Positions 16,320-27,242 of a DNA stretch of 32,028 nucleotides are shown here, piece by piece. Each line of letters opens with the position of its first letter. The first letter of the stretch is position 1. Position numbers and translations under genes: made by a program. Source of the DNA: Streptomyces albicerus (GTDB lineage: Bacteria > Actinomycetota > Actinomycetes > Streptomycetales > Streptomycetaceae); contig NZ_VWMY01000098.1 of the NCBI RefSeq assembly GCF_008905045.1, forward strand, positions 1 through 32,028, given 5' to 3'. The notes under the pieces are model-generated. The model worked only from the letters and a program-made list of their open reading frames with translations. It did not search any database and was not told the DNA's origin.

Positions 16320-16553
16320 CTACTCCTCGGGCGGGAACACCGCCTCCCCGCTCCCCAGCAGGGTGATCGCGATGGCCTCCACCGGGCAGCTCTCCGCCGC
16401 CGCGAGGATCTTCTCGTTGGCGTCCGTCTCCGGGTCCGTCGGGTGGGACTGCATGGCGGAGTCGAGGTGGAAGGCGGTGGGGGCGTGGTGGGTGCACTGG
16501 GCGGAGCCGATGCAGAGGGAGCGGTCCACCTCCACGTGCCAGCGGTCGCCCAT
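16320..16553 (-). CDS. 3Fe-4S-type ferredoxin
   Basis: A 77-residue ferredoxin with three cysteine ligands, C14-x5-C20 and C56-Pro (CIGSAQC ... SCPVEAI), the pattern of the small [3Fe-4S] ferredoxins that feed electrons to cytochromes P450 in actinomycetes. The spacer residues fit known members, and the protein is acidic. It follows the aldehyde dehydrogenase by only 3 bp, so the two are one operon. No P450 gene is present in this window, so its redox partner must be elsewhere or be the dehydrogenase's pathway neighbours. Between its stop and the TPP riboswitch there are ~155 bp with no gene. Confidence 0.88.
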   Translation of the reverse strand: MGDRWHVEVDRSLCIGSAQCTHHAPTAFHLDSAMQSHPTDPETDANEKILAAAESCPVEAIAITLLGSGEAVFPPEE

Positions 16554-16556
16554 CGG

Positions 16557-18014
<1,458 letters not shown>

Positions 18015-18065
18015 GACCGACTGCCTCTCCGGGGATTTCCTGACGGTGCATCAGACACTGCGGAC

Positions 18066-18089
18066 ACTGGAACTGATACCAGTTCTAGT
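18066..18089. promoter_or_regulatory. 24-bp palindromic operator candidate
   Basis: Arms ACTGGAACTG and CAGTTCTAGT, separated by ATAC, are inverted copies matching at 9 of 10 positions. It lies 52 bp upstream of the aldehyde dehydrogenase start and 152 bp upstream of the MBL gene. Its half-sites contain GAAC/GTTC as in KstR sites but with a wider gap. Confidence 0.5.
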
Positions 18090-18191
18090 TGGAGGAGTCC
18101 ACGGAGCTCACACCACTTCACCGTCCCGGCACTTCTCCACCGCCCCTCGGCACGTCGCCTCCCCGGCCCGACAGGTGACTTGGGCTCCCAT

Positions 18192-18205
18192 CGGAACTTG
18201 TTCTA
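18192..18205. promoter_or_regulatory. KstR-like operator before MBL gene
   Basis: CGGAACTTGTTCTA matches TNNAACNNGTTNNA except for the first base. It ends 35 bp before the MBL start and overlaps an AT-richer stretch (TAGTTATAGT) that is the likely -10 region, a position expected for repression. Confidence 0.5.
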
Positions 18206-18240
18206 GTTATAGTGGCCGGAAGGCGGCGACAGGGGAGCCC

Positions 18241-19266
18241 ATGGCACAGGTGACCGATCACGGCGGGGGCGTACGGTCCATTGAGGTTCCCATCCCGGAC
18301 AATCCGCTCGGGACCACACTCGTGTATGTCGTGGACACCGACCGCGGGCCGGTGCTGATCGACACGGGCTGGGACGATCCGGCGTCCTGGGACGCGCTCA
18401 CCGAGGGCGTGGCGGCGTGCGGTACGTCGATCGGTGAGATCCACGGGGTCGTGATCACGCATCACCACCCGGACCACCACGGCCTGTCGGCCAAGGTGCG
18501 GGAGGCGTCCGGCGCGTGGGTGGCGATGCACGCGGCCGACATCTCGATCGTGCGCCGGGCGCGTGGGACCGACCCCGGGCGCTGGTTCGCGTACATGGTG
18601 GCCAAGCTGACCGCGTCGGGCGCGCCCGAGGAGCACGTGGCGCCGATGCGCACCGCCCGCTCCCGCAAGCTGCCGGGGCTCTCCCCCGCGCTTCCCGACC
18701 GCGAGATCGTCCCCGGCGAACTCCTCGACCTCGCCGGTCGCCGCCTGCGCGCGATCTGGACGCCGGGCCACACGCCCGGCCATGTCTGCCTCCATCTGGA
18801 GGAGGCCCATCCGGCCCAACTGCCGGGCCACGGCCGTCTGTTCTCCGGCGACCACCTGCTCCCGAGGATCACCCCGCACATCGGCCTCTACGAGGACCCG
18901 GACGACGACTCGGTCCCCGATCCCCTCGGCGACTACCTCGACTCCCTGGAGCGGATCGGCCGCCTCGAACCGGCCGAGGTCCTCCCGGCCCACCTGCACG
19001 CCTTCACCGACGCCCCGTCCCGCGTACGGGAGTTGCTCGACCACCACGAGTCCCGCCTCACCGACCTCCTCTCCCTCCTCGCCACCCCGCTCACCGCGTG
19101 GCAGCTCGCCGAACGCATGGAGTGGAACCGCCCCTGGGACCAGATCCCCTACGGCTCACGCAACATCGCGGTCTCGGAAGCGGAGGCCCACCTGCGCCGA
19201 CTGGTGAAGCTGGGGCGGGCGGAGGCGGTGCCGGGGAGCGAACCGGTGACGTACGTGGCCGTATGA
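18241..19266 (+). CDS. Metallo-beta-lactamase-fold hydrolase
   Basis: ATG 18241, preceded by AGGGGAG, gives 341 residues; the frame upstream of it is a shadow of the dehydrogenase. The metal-binding motif HxHxDH appears as ITHHHPDHHG (H74, H76, D78, H79), followed by the third-histidine motif TPGHTPGH, the bridging aspartate in FSGDHLL and the last histidine in LPAHLHAF. A C-terminal helical domain (from about residue 255) resembles that of the LACTB2/hydroxyacylglutathione-hydrolase-like group. It could hydrolyse a thioester or ester of a lipid intermediate; this is inferred from family and from the KstR-like site. It converges with the phosphotransferase gene, 14 bp apart. Confidence 0.88.
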   Translation: MAQVTDHGGGVRSIEVPIPDNPLGTTLVYVVDTDRGPVLIDTGWDDPASWDALTEGVAACGTSIGEIHGVVITHHHPDHHGLSAKVREASGAWVAMHAADISIVRRARGTDPGRWFAYMVAKLTASGAPEEHVAPMRTARSRKLPGLSPALPDREIVPGELLDLAGRRLRAIWTPGHTPGHVCLHLEEAHPAQLPGHGRLFSGDHLLPRITPHIGLYEDPDDDSVPDPLGDYLDSLERIGRLEPAEVLPAHLHAFTDAPSRVRELLDHHESRLTDLLSLLATPLTAWQLAERMEWNRPWDQIPYGSRNIAVSEAEAHLRRLVKLGRAEAVPGSEPVTYVAV

Positions 19267-19280
19267 CCGGGGAAGGGCCT

Positions 19281-20024
19281 TCACCGACCGTTCGCAGGTG
19301 ACAGCGTACGGATCAACTCCTCGGCCCCGCCGAGGAGTTCGATCTCGCGGCGGCTCATCGTCGGGTTGGCGGACCGCTGTTGCGTCGCCCGGCCGAGGCC
19401 CCCGTCCGGGCCCGTCAGGAGTGCCGGGTCGGGGCAGTCGGCCAGCAGGGCGGCCAGCATCTCGCGGACCAGGGGCGCGCGGGGGTCGTCGTCGACGGCG
19501 ACCTGCGCCAGGATCACGGCGGACATGCTCCAGTCGAGGCCGGGCGAGCCCTCGTCGGCGTTGTCCCAGTCGATCACCATGGGGCCGGCCGGGGTGAGGA
19601 GGACGTTCTCCGGGTGCAGGTCGAGGTGTAGGACGCGTACGGCGGGGTCGGTGGCCCGGCGGGGCGGTACGGCGTGCAGGTCGCGCAGGAGACGGGCGAG
19701 TGTCGAACCCGCCTCCTGGACGGTGAGTTCGCCCGCCACCACCGCCTCGGCCATGGTCGGGCCGGACAGCCGTTCCATCACGAGGTCGGAGCGTGCGCCG
19801 ACCGCCCGCACGCGCGGCACGGGATAGCCGTGGCGGCGTACGTGCTCCATGACGGCCGCCTCGGCGGGGGCGTCCCCGTGGCCGTTCCGGTAGCGGCGCA
19901 GTACCCATGCCGCGTCCGCCGCGTCTGCCGCATCCGTCTCGTTCGCCTCATCACCTTCGAGCGCGTAGACATCCGCCGTACGCCCCGATCCGAGCAGGCG
20001 GCCCACCCGCGTAGGAATCCCCAT
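19281..20024 (-). CDS. Aminoglycoside phosphotransferase (APH)-family kinase
   Basis: A 247-residue protein kinase-like-fold phosphotransferase. The catalytic loop is HLDLHPEN (D135, N140) and the metal-binding aspartate is D152 in VIDWDNAD. The N-lobe opens with RLLGSGRTADVYAL, has a tandem ADAADAADAA insertion (about 32-40, absent from the core fold), and a conserved RRYRNGHGDAPAEAAVMEHV. Members of this family phosphorylate small molecules; resistance to an antibiotic is only one possibility. No clear ribosome binding site precedes ATG 20024, so the mRNA may be leaderless. Confidence 0.85.
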   Translation of the reverse strand: MGIPTRVGRLLGSGRTADVYALEGDEANETDAADAADAAWVLRRYRNGHGDAPAEAAVMEHVRRHGYPVPRVRAVGARSDLVMERLSGPTMAEAVVAGELTVQEAGSTLARLLRDLHAVPPRRATDPAVRVLHLDLHPENVLLTPAGPMVIDWDNADEGSPGLDWSMSAVILAQVAVDDDPRAPLVREMLAALLADCPDPALLTGPDGGLGRATQQRSANPTMSRREIELLGGAEELIRTLSPANGR

Positions 20025-20074
20025 GAGCAGAAGCTACCGGGCTGTGCGGCCGGGCCTCAGATGCATTCCTACGG

Positions 20075-20300
20075 GCCGGTACAGTGAGCAGGTCGTCATC
20101 ACACTCGTACGGGGGGAAGCCGGTGCAAATCCGGCGCTGACCCGCAACCGTGTGCCGCCCGGTCGATTCAAGGGCGGTGAGCCGGAATGCCCCGTGCGAG
20201 GCGTGACCGGCTCGCGTCACCGGGACCGCCGGTGACCGGCACCGTCGAGGCATACGGAGCCGAGCCGCCCGGGGCACTGGGCTGCCCGGCTTCCTACAGG
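20075..20300 (+). ncRNA. Cobalamin (AdoCbl) riboswitch
   Basis: The leader before the operon contains the B12 core: GGGGGAAGCCGGTGCAAATC and CCGGCGCTGACCCGCAACCG (about 20110-20150), with a downstream GAGCCGGAATGCC and a variable CG-rich region ending at CCCGGCTTCCTACAGGGAG just before the start codon. This is the established cobalamin-binding element; in Streptomyces it blocks translation or transcription when B12 is abundant. The 5' limit is approximate. Its closeness to the ATG at 20312 suggests control over the GGGAG ribosome binding site. Confidence 0.92.
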
Positions 20301-20311
20301 GAGCGCCGATC

Positions 20312-21571
20312 ATGTTTGTCCGCCGCAGCGCCGCGGTACTGGCCGCCACCGCCGTGATCGGTTCGGCGTTCGTGCCGGCCGCCCTCGCCGACGAGTCGCC
20401 CGGTGCATCCCCGTCCCAGGCGTTCCCGTCGGGTCTGTACGGCAGCACCGACCCGGCCTACGACGGCGTCTGGCGGCAGTCGCTCGCGTTGCTCGCCCAG
20501 CACACCGTGGGCGTGAAGCCCGCGGCCAAGGCCGTCGACTGGCTCACCGGGCAGCAGTGCGAGAGCGGAGCCTTCGCGGCGTACCGCGCCGACCCGGCCG
20601 CGAAGTGCGACGCGAAGACGAAGGTCGACACGAACAGCACCGCCGCCGCGCTGCAGGCCCTGGAAGCGCTCGACGCGGACGACGCCGTGACCGGTGCGGC
20701 CGTGAAGTGGCTGAAGTCCGTGCAGAACGAGGACGGCGGCTGGGGCTACTTCCCGGGCGGGGCCAGCGACACGAACTCGACGTCCGTCGTGATCGGGGCC
20801 CTGAATGCCGCGGGCACCGACCTGGAGGACGTGGGGTCGCAGGAAGAGCAGACGCCGTACGACGCCCTGCTCGGGCTCTCCATCCCCTGCGGCGAGGACG
20901 GCGGCGGGGCCTTCGCCTTCCAGCCCGACAAGAAGGACAAGCTCGCCGCGAACGCGGACGCCACGGCGGCGGGTGTGCTCGGCGCGCTCGGCAAGGGGCT
21001 GGTCGTGGAGCCCGCGGACGACGAACAGTCCGCGACGAAGGCTCAGTGCGCGGGCGGCGACTCCTTCACGATCGAGGACGCGGCGGCCAACGGTGCCGCG
21101 TACCTCGTCGGCGCGGTCGCCAAGGACGGTTATCTGAAGTCCGCCCTCGCCGGTGCCGAGGACCAGCCCGACTACGGCAACACCGCCGACACGGTCGTCG
21201 CACTCGCCTCGGCCGGCCGGACGGCCGACACCGCGAAGCCGCTGGCCTGGCTGGAGAAGAACTCCGGCCCCTGGGCGGCACAGAGCGGCCCGGCCGCGTA
21301 CGCGCAGCTGATCTTCGCCGCGCACGCCACCGGTAAGGACCCGCGTGACTTCGGCGGCGCCGACCTCGTGAAGCAGCTCGGCGCGACCGGCCCCGCGGGC
21401 ACGGTCTCCGATTCCTCCAGCGCCCCCGCCGACGAGCAGAAGGACCAGAACGAGGACAAGAACGAGGACGACGGCGGGGTCAGCGTCTGGTGGATCATCG
21501 GGGTCGGTCTGGTCGGCGGCATCGGTATCGGCTTCCTCATCAGCGGCCGCACCAAGAAGCAGCAGCCGTGA
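20312..21571 (+). CDS. Secreted, C-terminally anchored prenyltransferase/squalene-oxidase-repeat protein
   Basis: A 419-residue exported protein: signal peptide ending around ALA-DES (residue ~27), a repeat region of helical hairpins with Trp/Gly turns (VDWLTGQQCESGAFAAY, VKWLKSVQNEDGGWGYFPGG, AAYLVGAVAKDGY), an acidic disordered stretch (DEQKDQNEDKNEDDGG) and a C-terminal membrane helix with a KKQQP basic tail. The fold class is the alpha/alpha-barrel shared with squalene cyclases and also with the alpha domain of intrinsic factor/transcobalamin. Being the first gene under a cobalamin riboswitch, a surface B12-binding role is the leading idea, by inference. GGGAG before ATG 20312. It overlaps the next gene by 4 bp. 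Confidence 0.85.
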   Translation: MFVRRSAAVLAATAVIGSAFVPAALADESPGASPSQAFPSGLYGSTDPAYDGVWRQSLALLAQHTVGVKPAAKAVDWLTGQQCESGAFAAYRADPAAKCDAKTKVDTNSTAAALQALEALDADDAVTGAAVKWLKSVQNEDGGWGYFPGGASDTNSTSVVIGALNAAGTDLEDVGSQEEQTPYDALLGLSIPCGEDGGGAFAFQPDKKDKLAANADATAAGVLGALGKGLVVEPADDEQSATKAQCAGGDSFTIEDAAANGAAYLVGAVAKDGYLKSALAGAEDQPDYGNTADTVVALASAGRTADTAKPLAWLEKNSGPWAAQSGPAAYAQLIFAAHATGKDPRDFGGADLVKQLGATGPAGTVSDSSSAPADEQKDQNEDKNEDDGGVSVWWIIGVGLVGGIGIGFLISGRTKKQQP

Positions 21572-22221
21572 CCTCCCGCCGCCTGGTTCTGCTCACCCTG
21601 GGCCTCCTGCTCGCCGTCCTCGGCACGGCGGGGCAGGCCCAGGCGGTCGGCTACCGCTACTGGTCCTTCTGGGACCGGGATTCCGACGGCGGCACGTGGG
21701 TGTACGCGACCCAGGGGCCGTCGACCGCGCGGCCCTCCGACGGTGACGTCCAGGGTTTCCGTTTCTCGGTGAGCGAGGACTCCAAGGACGCGGCGAAGCC
21801 CCGCGGGGAGGCCGACTTCGCGACGATCTGCGCGAAGACGCCCGCACGGGAGGGCGCGAAGCGGGTCGGCCTGGTCCTCGACTTCGGCACGACCGCGGAC
21901 GCCCCGGCCGGCTCGACACCGCCCCACCCGCGCACGGCCTGCGCCCGCGTCGACGAGGAAGCGACGACGGCGGACGCCCTCGCCGCCGTCGCCAAGCCCC
22001 TCCGCTACGACACGAACGCCCTGCTCTGCGCCATCGCGGGGTACCCACGCACGGGCTGCGGCGAGCCGGTCTCGGCCGACCGGCCGAAGGCTTCTGCGGC
22101 GCCTCGCGGGGCGAGCGAGTCCGGCGACGGCGGGCCGTCGGTCGGCTTGGTGGCCGGGATCGCGGCGGTTGCCATGCTGGGCGCGGCGGCCGTGTGGCAG
22201 ACCCGCCGACGCCGCGGCTGA
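21568..22221 (+). CDS. SCO2322-type secreted protein
   Basis: Starting at GTG 21568, which overlaps the preceding TGA, it encodes 217 residues: a signal peptide (RRLVLLTLGLLLAVLGTAGQAQA), a compact domain opening GYRYWSFWDRDSDG and ending in cysteine-containing NALLCAIAGYPRTGC, and a C-terminal helix with RRRRG tail. The mature protein is therefore displayed on the outer face of the membrane. It resembles a Streptomyces family that I recall being named after SCO2322 of S. coelicolor; no function is established. Two Cys pairs (CAKTP/CARVD, CAIAG/CGEPV) could be disulfides. Its operon partners imply a role in cobalamin capture. Confidence 0.75.
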   Translation: MTSRRLVLLTLGLLLAVLGTAGQAQAVGYRYWSFWDRDSDGGTWVYATQGPSTARPSDGDVQGFRFSVSEDSKDAAKPRGEADFATICAKTPAREGAKRVGLVLDFGTTADAPAGSTPPHPRTACARVDEEATTADALAAVAKPLRYDTNALLCAIAGYPRTGCGEPVSADRPKASAAPRGASESGDGGPSVGLVAGIAAVAMLGAAAVWQTRRRRG

Positions 22222-22239
22222 GCTGACGGGACCACTGCG

Positions 22240-23666
<1,427 letters not shown>

Positions 23667-23670
<4 letters not shown>

Positions 23671-25433
23671 TCCGCTTCGAGGACGTCTCCGTCACGTACG
23701 ACGGGGCGGCCGCGCCCTCCGTCCAGGGCATCGAACTCACCGTCCCCGAGGGCGAGTTGGTGCTGCTGGTCGGACCGTCCGGCGTCGGCAAGTCGACGGT
23801 CCTGGGCGCGGTGAGCGGACTGGTCCCGCACTTCACGGGCGGCACCCTGCGCGGACGCGTGACGGTGGCGGGCCGTGACACGCGGACGCACAAGCCGCGC
23901 GAACTCGCGGACGTGGTCGGCACGGTGGGCCAGGACCCGCTGTCGCACTTCGTGACGGACACGGTCGAGGACGAACTCGCGTACGGAATGGAGTCGTTGG
24001 GCCTCGCGCCCGACGTGATGCGCCGCCGCGTCGAGGAGACACTGGACCTGCTCGGTCTCGCGGACCTCCGCGACCGCCCCATCTCCACGCTCTCCGGCGG
24101 CCAGCAGCAGCGCGTCGCGATCGGCTCGGTCCTCACCCCGCACCCCAGGGTCCTGGTCCTCGACGAACCGACGTCGGCCCTCGACCCGGCCGCGGCGGAG
24201 GAGGTGCTCGCCGTCCTCCAGCGTCTCGTCCACGACCTCGGCACGACGGTCCTCATGGCCGAACACCGCCTGGAACGCGTCGTCCAGTACGCCGACCAGG
24301 TCGCCCTCCTCCCGTCCCCCGGCGCCCCGCTGGTGCTGGGCACGCCGTCCGAGGTCATGGCCGTGTCCCCGGTGTATCCGCCGGTCGTGGCCCTGGGACG
24401 GCTCGCCGGATGGTCACCCCTGCCGCTGACGGTGCGGGACGCGCGACGGAGGGCGGGGGCGTTGCGGGAACGGCTGGCGGGGAACGCGTACGAAGCCACG
24501 GGCACAACCACGGCCGCAGCCACAGCCACAGCAGGGGCAGGGGCAGCAGCAGCGGCCGTACTCGCGACGGAAGGCGCCACCGCCACCGCACCCAGCCGCC
24601 GCCCGAAGCTCTTCCGCAAGCGCACCCCCGAGACCGGAGTCCCAACTCCCCACCCCACAGCGGTGGTTGACGGCCTCGCCGTCCGCCGCGGCCGCGCCGA
24701 GGTACTCCACGACGTCACCCTCACCGTCGCGCCCGGCGAGACCGTCGCCCTCATGGGCCGCAACGGCGCAGGCAAGTCGACGCTGCTGTCCGCCCTCGTC
24801 GGCCTGGTCGTGCCCGCGGCGGGATCCGTACGCGTGGGAGGCGTCGAACCCCACCGCACGGCACCCCGTGAGCTGATCCGCCACGTCGGCCTCGTACCCC
24901 AGGAGCCCCGCGACCTGCTGTACGCGGACACGGTGGCCGGAGAGTGCGCGGCCGCGGACAGTGACGCGGGCGCCGGGCCAGGCACGTGCCGGGCCCTGGT
25001 GTCCGAGCTGCTCCCGGGCATCGAGGACGACACACACCCGCGGGACCTCTCGGAGGGCCAGCGGCTGGCCCTCGCCCTGGCGGTCGTCCTGACAGCCCGT
25101 CCGCCCCTGCTCCTCCTCGACGAACCGACCCGTGGCCTCGACTACGCGGCCAAGTCCCGCCTGGTCACCGTCCTGCGGAACCTCGCGGCCGAGGGCCACG
25201 CCATCATCCTGGCCACCCACGACGTCGAACTGGCCGCCGAACTCTCCCACCGGGTCATCATCCTCGCCGACGGCGAACCCGTCGCCGACGGCCCGACGGC
25301 CGAGGTCGTCGTCGCCTCCCCGTCCTTCGCTCCCCAGGTCACCAAGATCCTCTCTCCGCAGAAGTGGCTGACGGTCTCCCAGGTACGCGAGGCGCTCCGC
25401 GCGCCCGAACGGGAGGAGGGAGCGGAAGCATGA
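23667..25433 (+). CDS. Fused double ATPase of an ECF transporter (EcfA1-EcfA2)
   Basis: ATG 23667 overlaps the EcfT stop (ATGA). The 588-residue protein contains two full ABC ATPases. First: Walker A GPSGVGKST (36-44), signature LSGGQ (142-146) and Walker B VLVLDEP (162-168). Second: Walker A GRNGAGKST (364-372), signature LSEGQ (461-465) and Walker B LLLLDEP (481-487). They are joined by a Thr/Ala-rich linker (~278-305) followed by basic residues. The second signature has glutamate in place of glycine, a variation that may be tolerated. In many bacteria these are separate subunits; here the fusion fixes the pairing. It drives uptake through EcfT and the S component. Confidence 0.93.
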
Positions 25434-26341
25434 ACTTGAACTCCCGACAAGCCCAGCACACCCAGCACACCCAGCGGATCCAACAGACCCACCAACCCCA
25501 AGCCCGCCCCATCCGCCTGGGCCCCCGTTCCCTCGCCACCCTCGCCCTCGTCAGTGTCATCGGTCTCGCCGCGCTCACCTGGCCCTTCTTCAGCGGGCCG
25601 AGCTCTCAGGTCGGGGCCCACTCGAAGGACGCGCCCTGGCTGTTCGCCGGGCTGCTCGTGCTGCTGGTCGGGGTCGTGGCGGCGACGATCTCCGAGTCGG
25701 GTCTTGGGCCCAAGGCCGTGGCGATGCTCGGGGTGCTCGCCGCGACCGGTGCCGCGCTGCGGCCGATCGGGGCCGGGACGGCGGGGATCGAGCCGATGTT
25801 CTTTCTGATGGTGCTGAGCGGGCGGGTGCTCGGGCCGGGGTTCGGGTTCGTGCTCGGGGCGGTCACGATGTTCGCCTCCGCGCTGCTGACGGGCGGGGTC
25901 GGGCCGTGGATGCCGTTCCAGATGCTCTCCATGGGCTGGTTCACGATGGGCGCGGGCCTGCTCCCGGGGCCCGACCGGCTGCGTGGCCGGGGCGAGCTGG
26001 TCATGCTCGCCGCGTACGGGTTCCTCGCCGCCTTCGCGTACGGCACGTTCATGAACCTGGCGGGCTGGCCCTTCATGGACGCGCTGTCGTCGAACGTCGC
26101 CTTCGACCCGCACGACGGTGTCGGCACCAACCTGGCCCGCTTCGTCGCGTACTGCCTGGCCACCTCCCTCGGCTGGGACCTGGGCCGGGCCGCGGTGACC
26201 GTCGTCCTGACCCTCACGCTCGGCGCGACCGTCCTCAAGGCGCTCCGGCGGGCCACGCGGAGGGCGGCCTTCGAGACCTCGGTCACGTTCGAGCACCCGC
26301 GCGGTGCGGCGCCCGTCACACCGCCCGACCGCACCCCGTAG
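25430..26341 (+). CDS. ECF transporter S component (substrate-binding membrane subunit), probably cobalamin
   Basis: ATG 25430 overlaps the ATPase stop (ATGA), giving 303 residues with a Gln/His-rich tail at the N-terminus (HTQHTQ, from a small DNA repeat) and then about six hydrophobic segments (from SLATLALVSVIGLAALTW through VTVVLTLTLGATVL). The order T-A-S and the riboswitch identify it as the substrate-specific subunit. The phrase FFLMVLSGRVLGPGFGFVLGAVTMFASALLTGGVGPWMPFQMLSMGWF is typical of S components related to the cobalamin type (CbrT-like). Specificity is inferred from regulation. It ends the operon. Confidence 0.85.
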   Translation: MNLNSRQAQHTQHTQRIQQTHQPQARPIRLGPRSLATLALVSVIGLAALTWPFFSGPSSQVGAHSKDAPWLFAGLLVLLVGVVAATISESGLGPKAVAMLGVLAATGAALRPIGAGTAGIEPMFFLMVLSGRVLGPGFGFVLGAVTMFASALLTGGVGPWMPFQMLSMGWFTMGAGLLPGPDRLRGRGELVMLAAYGFLAAFAYGTFMNLAGWPFMDALSSNVAFDPHDGVGTNLARFVAYCLATSLGWDLGRAAVTVVLTLTLGATVLKALRRATRRAAFETSVTFEHPRGAAPVTPPDRTP

Positions 26342-26670
26342 AAGCGTCAACCACTGCCTGTTACACACGCCGTGAGCCGCCCCACAGGACGTAGGTCACT
26401 TACGAAGCGCGGCCGTAGACCAATTCGCCTGTCATGCTCGCGTCGTAATGGCCTCTGACCTGGGGATTGAGAGCCACGTCACAGAAGGACCTTTTTCAAC
26501 AGATACGACCACAACTAGCAAAAGGGGTCATTGCGGACGCATCGCAAGCCTGTTTCTCTGGACGAGTCGCAAGGCGCCGACGTGCCCACCCGGGCCGCGG
26601 CGCCGACGCATGCCAGGGCTCACGTCACGGCGTACGAGCGGCCACCCCGTCCCCGAAGAAAAGGTTCTCT
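26342..26670. other. 329-bp non-coding leader of the SLT gene
   Basis: No gene found. It must hold the promoter and 5' leader of the secreted protein gene. Visible: an inverted repeat at 26488-26529 (GACCTTTTT to AAAAGGGGTC, with a two-base bulge) inside an unusually AT-rich patch, and two direct copies of GGCGCCGACG (26572-26581 and 26599-26608). The c-di-AMP (ydaO) riboswitch common before such genes in Streptomyces was looked for; its diagnostic GGGGGACCCA is absent. Confidence 0.4.
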
Positions 26671-27096
26671 GTGTCCTTCTCCACCCGCATCCGCCGCATC
26701 GCCACTCCGAAGAAGGCCCTCACGGGCGCCGCCGTGGCCGCTGCCACCGCCGGCATGGTGCTCGCGGCGTCCCCCGCCCAGGCCGCGGCCCCCGCGAAGG
26801 CCTCCTCCACCTCGGCCAAGGCGATCGCGCAGAAGATGATCCCGAACGACGCGCAGTTCGCCGCGTTCAGCAAGATCGTCGAGCACGAGAGCGGCTGGAA
26901 CGTCACCGCCACCAACTCCTCCTCCGGCGCCTACGGTCTGGTCCAGGCCCTGCCGGGCTCGAAGATGGCGTCCGCCGGTTCCGACTGGAAGACGAACCCG
27001 GAGACCCAGATCGAGTGGGGCCTCGACTACATGAAGTCCCGCTACGGCAGCCCGGTCGGCGCCTGGAACTTCTGGCAGTCCAACGGCTGGTACTGA
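26671..27096 (+). CDS. Secreted SLT-type (lysozyme-fold) transglycosylase-like protein
   Basis: GTG 26671, preceded by GAAAAGG, gives 141 residues. Signal peptide: RRIATPKKALTGAAVAAATAGMVLAASPAQA-A, cleaved near residue 39. The mature ~100 residues form a short lytic-transglycosylase domain: catalytic glutamate in KIVEHESGWNVTATNSSSGAYGLVQALPG, then TQIEWGLDYMKSRYGSPVGAWNFWQSNGWY, the same end as many streptomycete SLT proteins. It cleaves glycan strands of peptidoglycan by family. The long leader suggests RNA-level control. It is followed by a strong terminator. Confidence 0.88.
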   Translation: MSFSTRIRRIATPKKALTGAAVAAATAGMVLAASPAQAAAPAKASSTSAKAIAQKMIPNDAQFAAFSKIVEHESGWNVTATNSSSGAYGLVQALPGSKMASAGSDWKTNPETQIEWGLDYMKSRYGSPVGAWNFWQSNGWY

Positions 27097-27130
27097 CCGG
27101 CCCGCACGCCACCCACGTGCACCCACGTAC

Positions 27131-27170
27131 GCGAAGGCGGCGACCCCGATCCCCGGGTCGCCGCCTTCGC
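27131..27170 (+). terminator. Perfect 16-bp stem terminator
   Basis: GCGAAGGCGGCGACCC (27131-27146) pairs exactly with GGGTCGCCGCCTTCGC (27155-27170) around an 8-base loop, 34 bp after the SLT gene. It probably serves this gene and, from the other side, the converging NmrA gene. Confidence 0.85.
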
Positions 27171-27185
27171 CATGCGCCCGAACGA

Positions 27186-27236
27186 GTCCGTATGGAACCT
27201 CGATCGGGCCGGTCCGTACGGAACCCGATCGGACCG
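27186..27236. repeat. Imperfect ~26-bp tandem repeat
   Basis: Two adjacent copies (27186-27211 and 27212-27236) of GTCCGTATGGAACC-type units, differing at a few positions. They lie between the terminator and the end of the NmrA gene. Confidence 0.6.
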
Positions 27237-27242
27237 GTCGGT

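Noticed and set aside
26560..26640. Possible ydaO (c-di-AMP) riboswitch
   Set aside because: CCGGGCCGCGG is reminiscent, but the diagnostic GGGGGACCCA and following conserved parts are missing.
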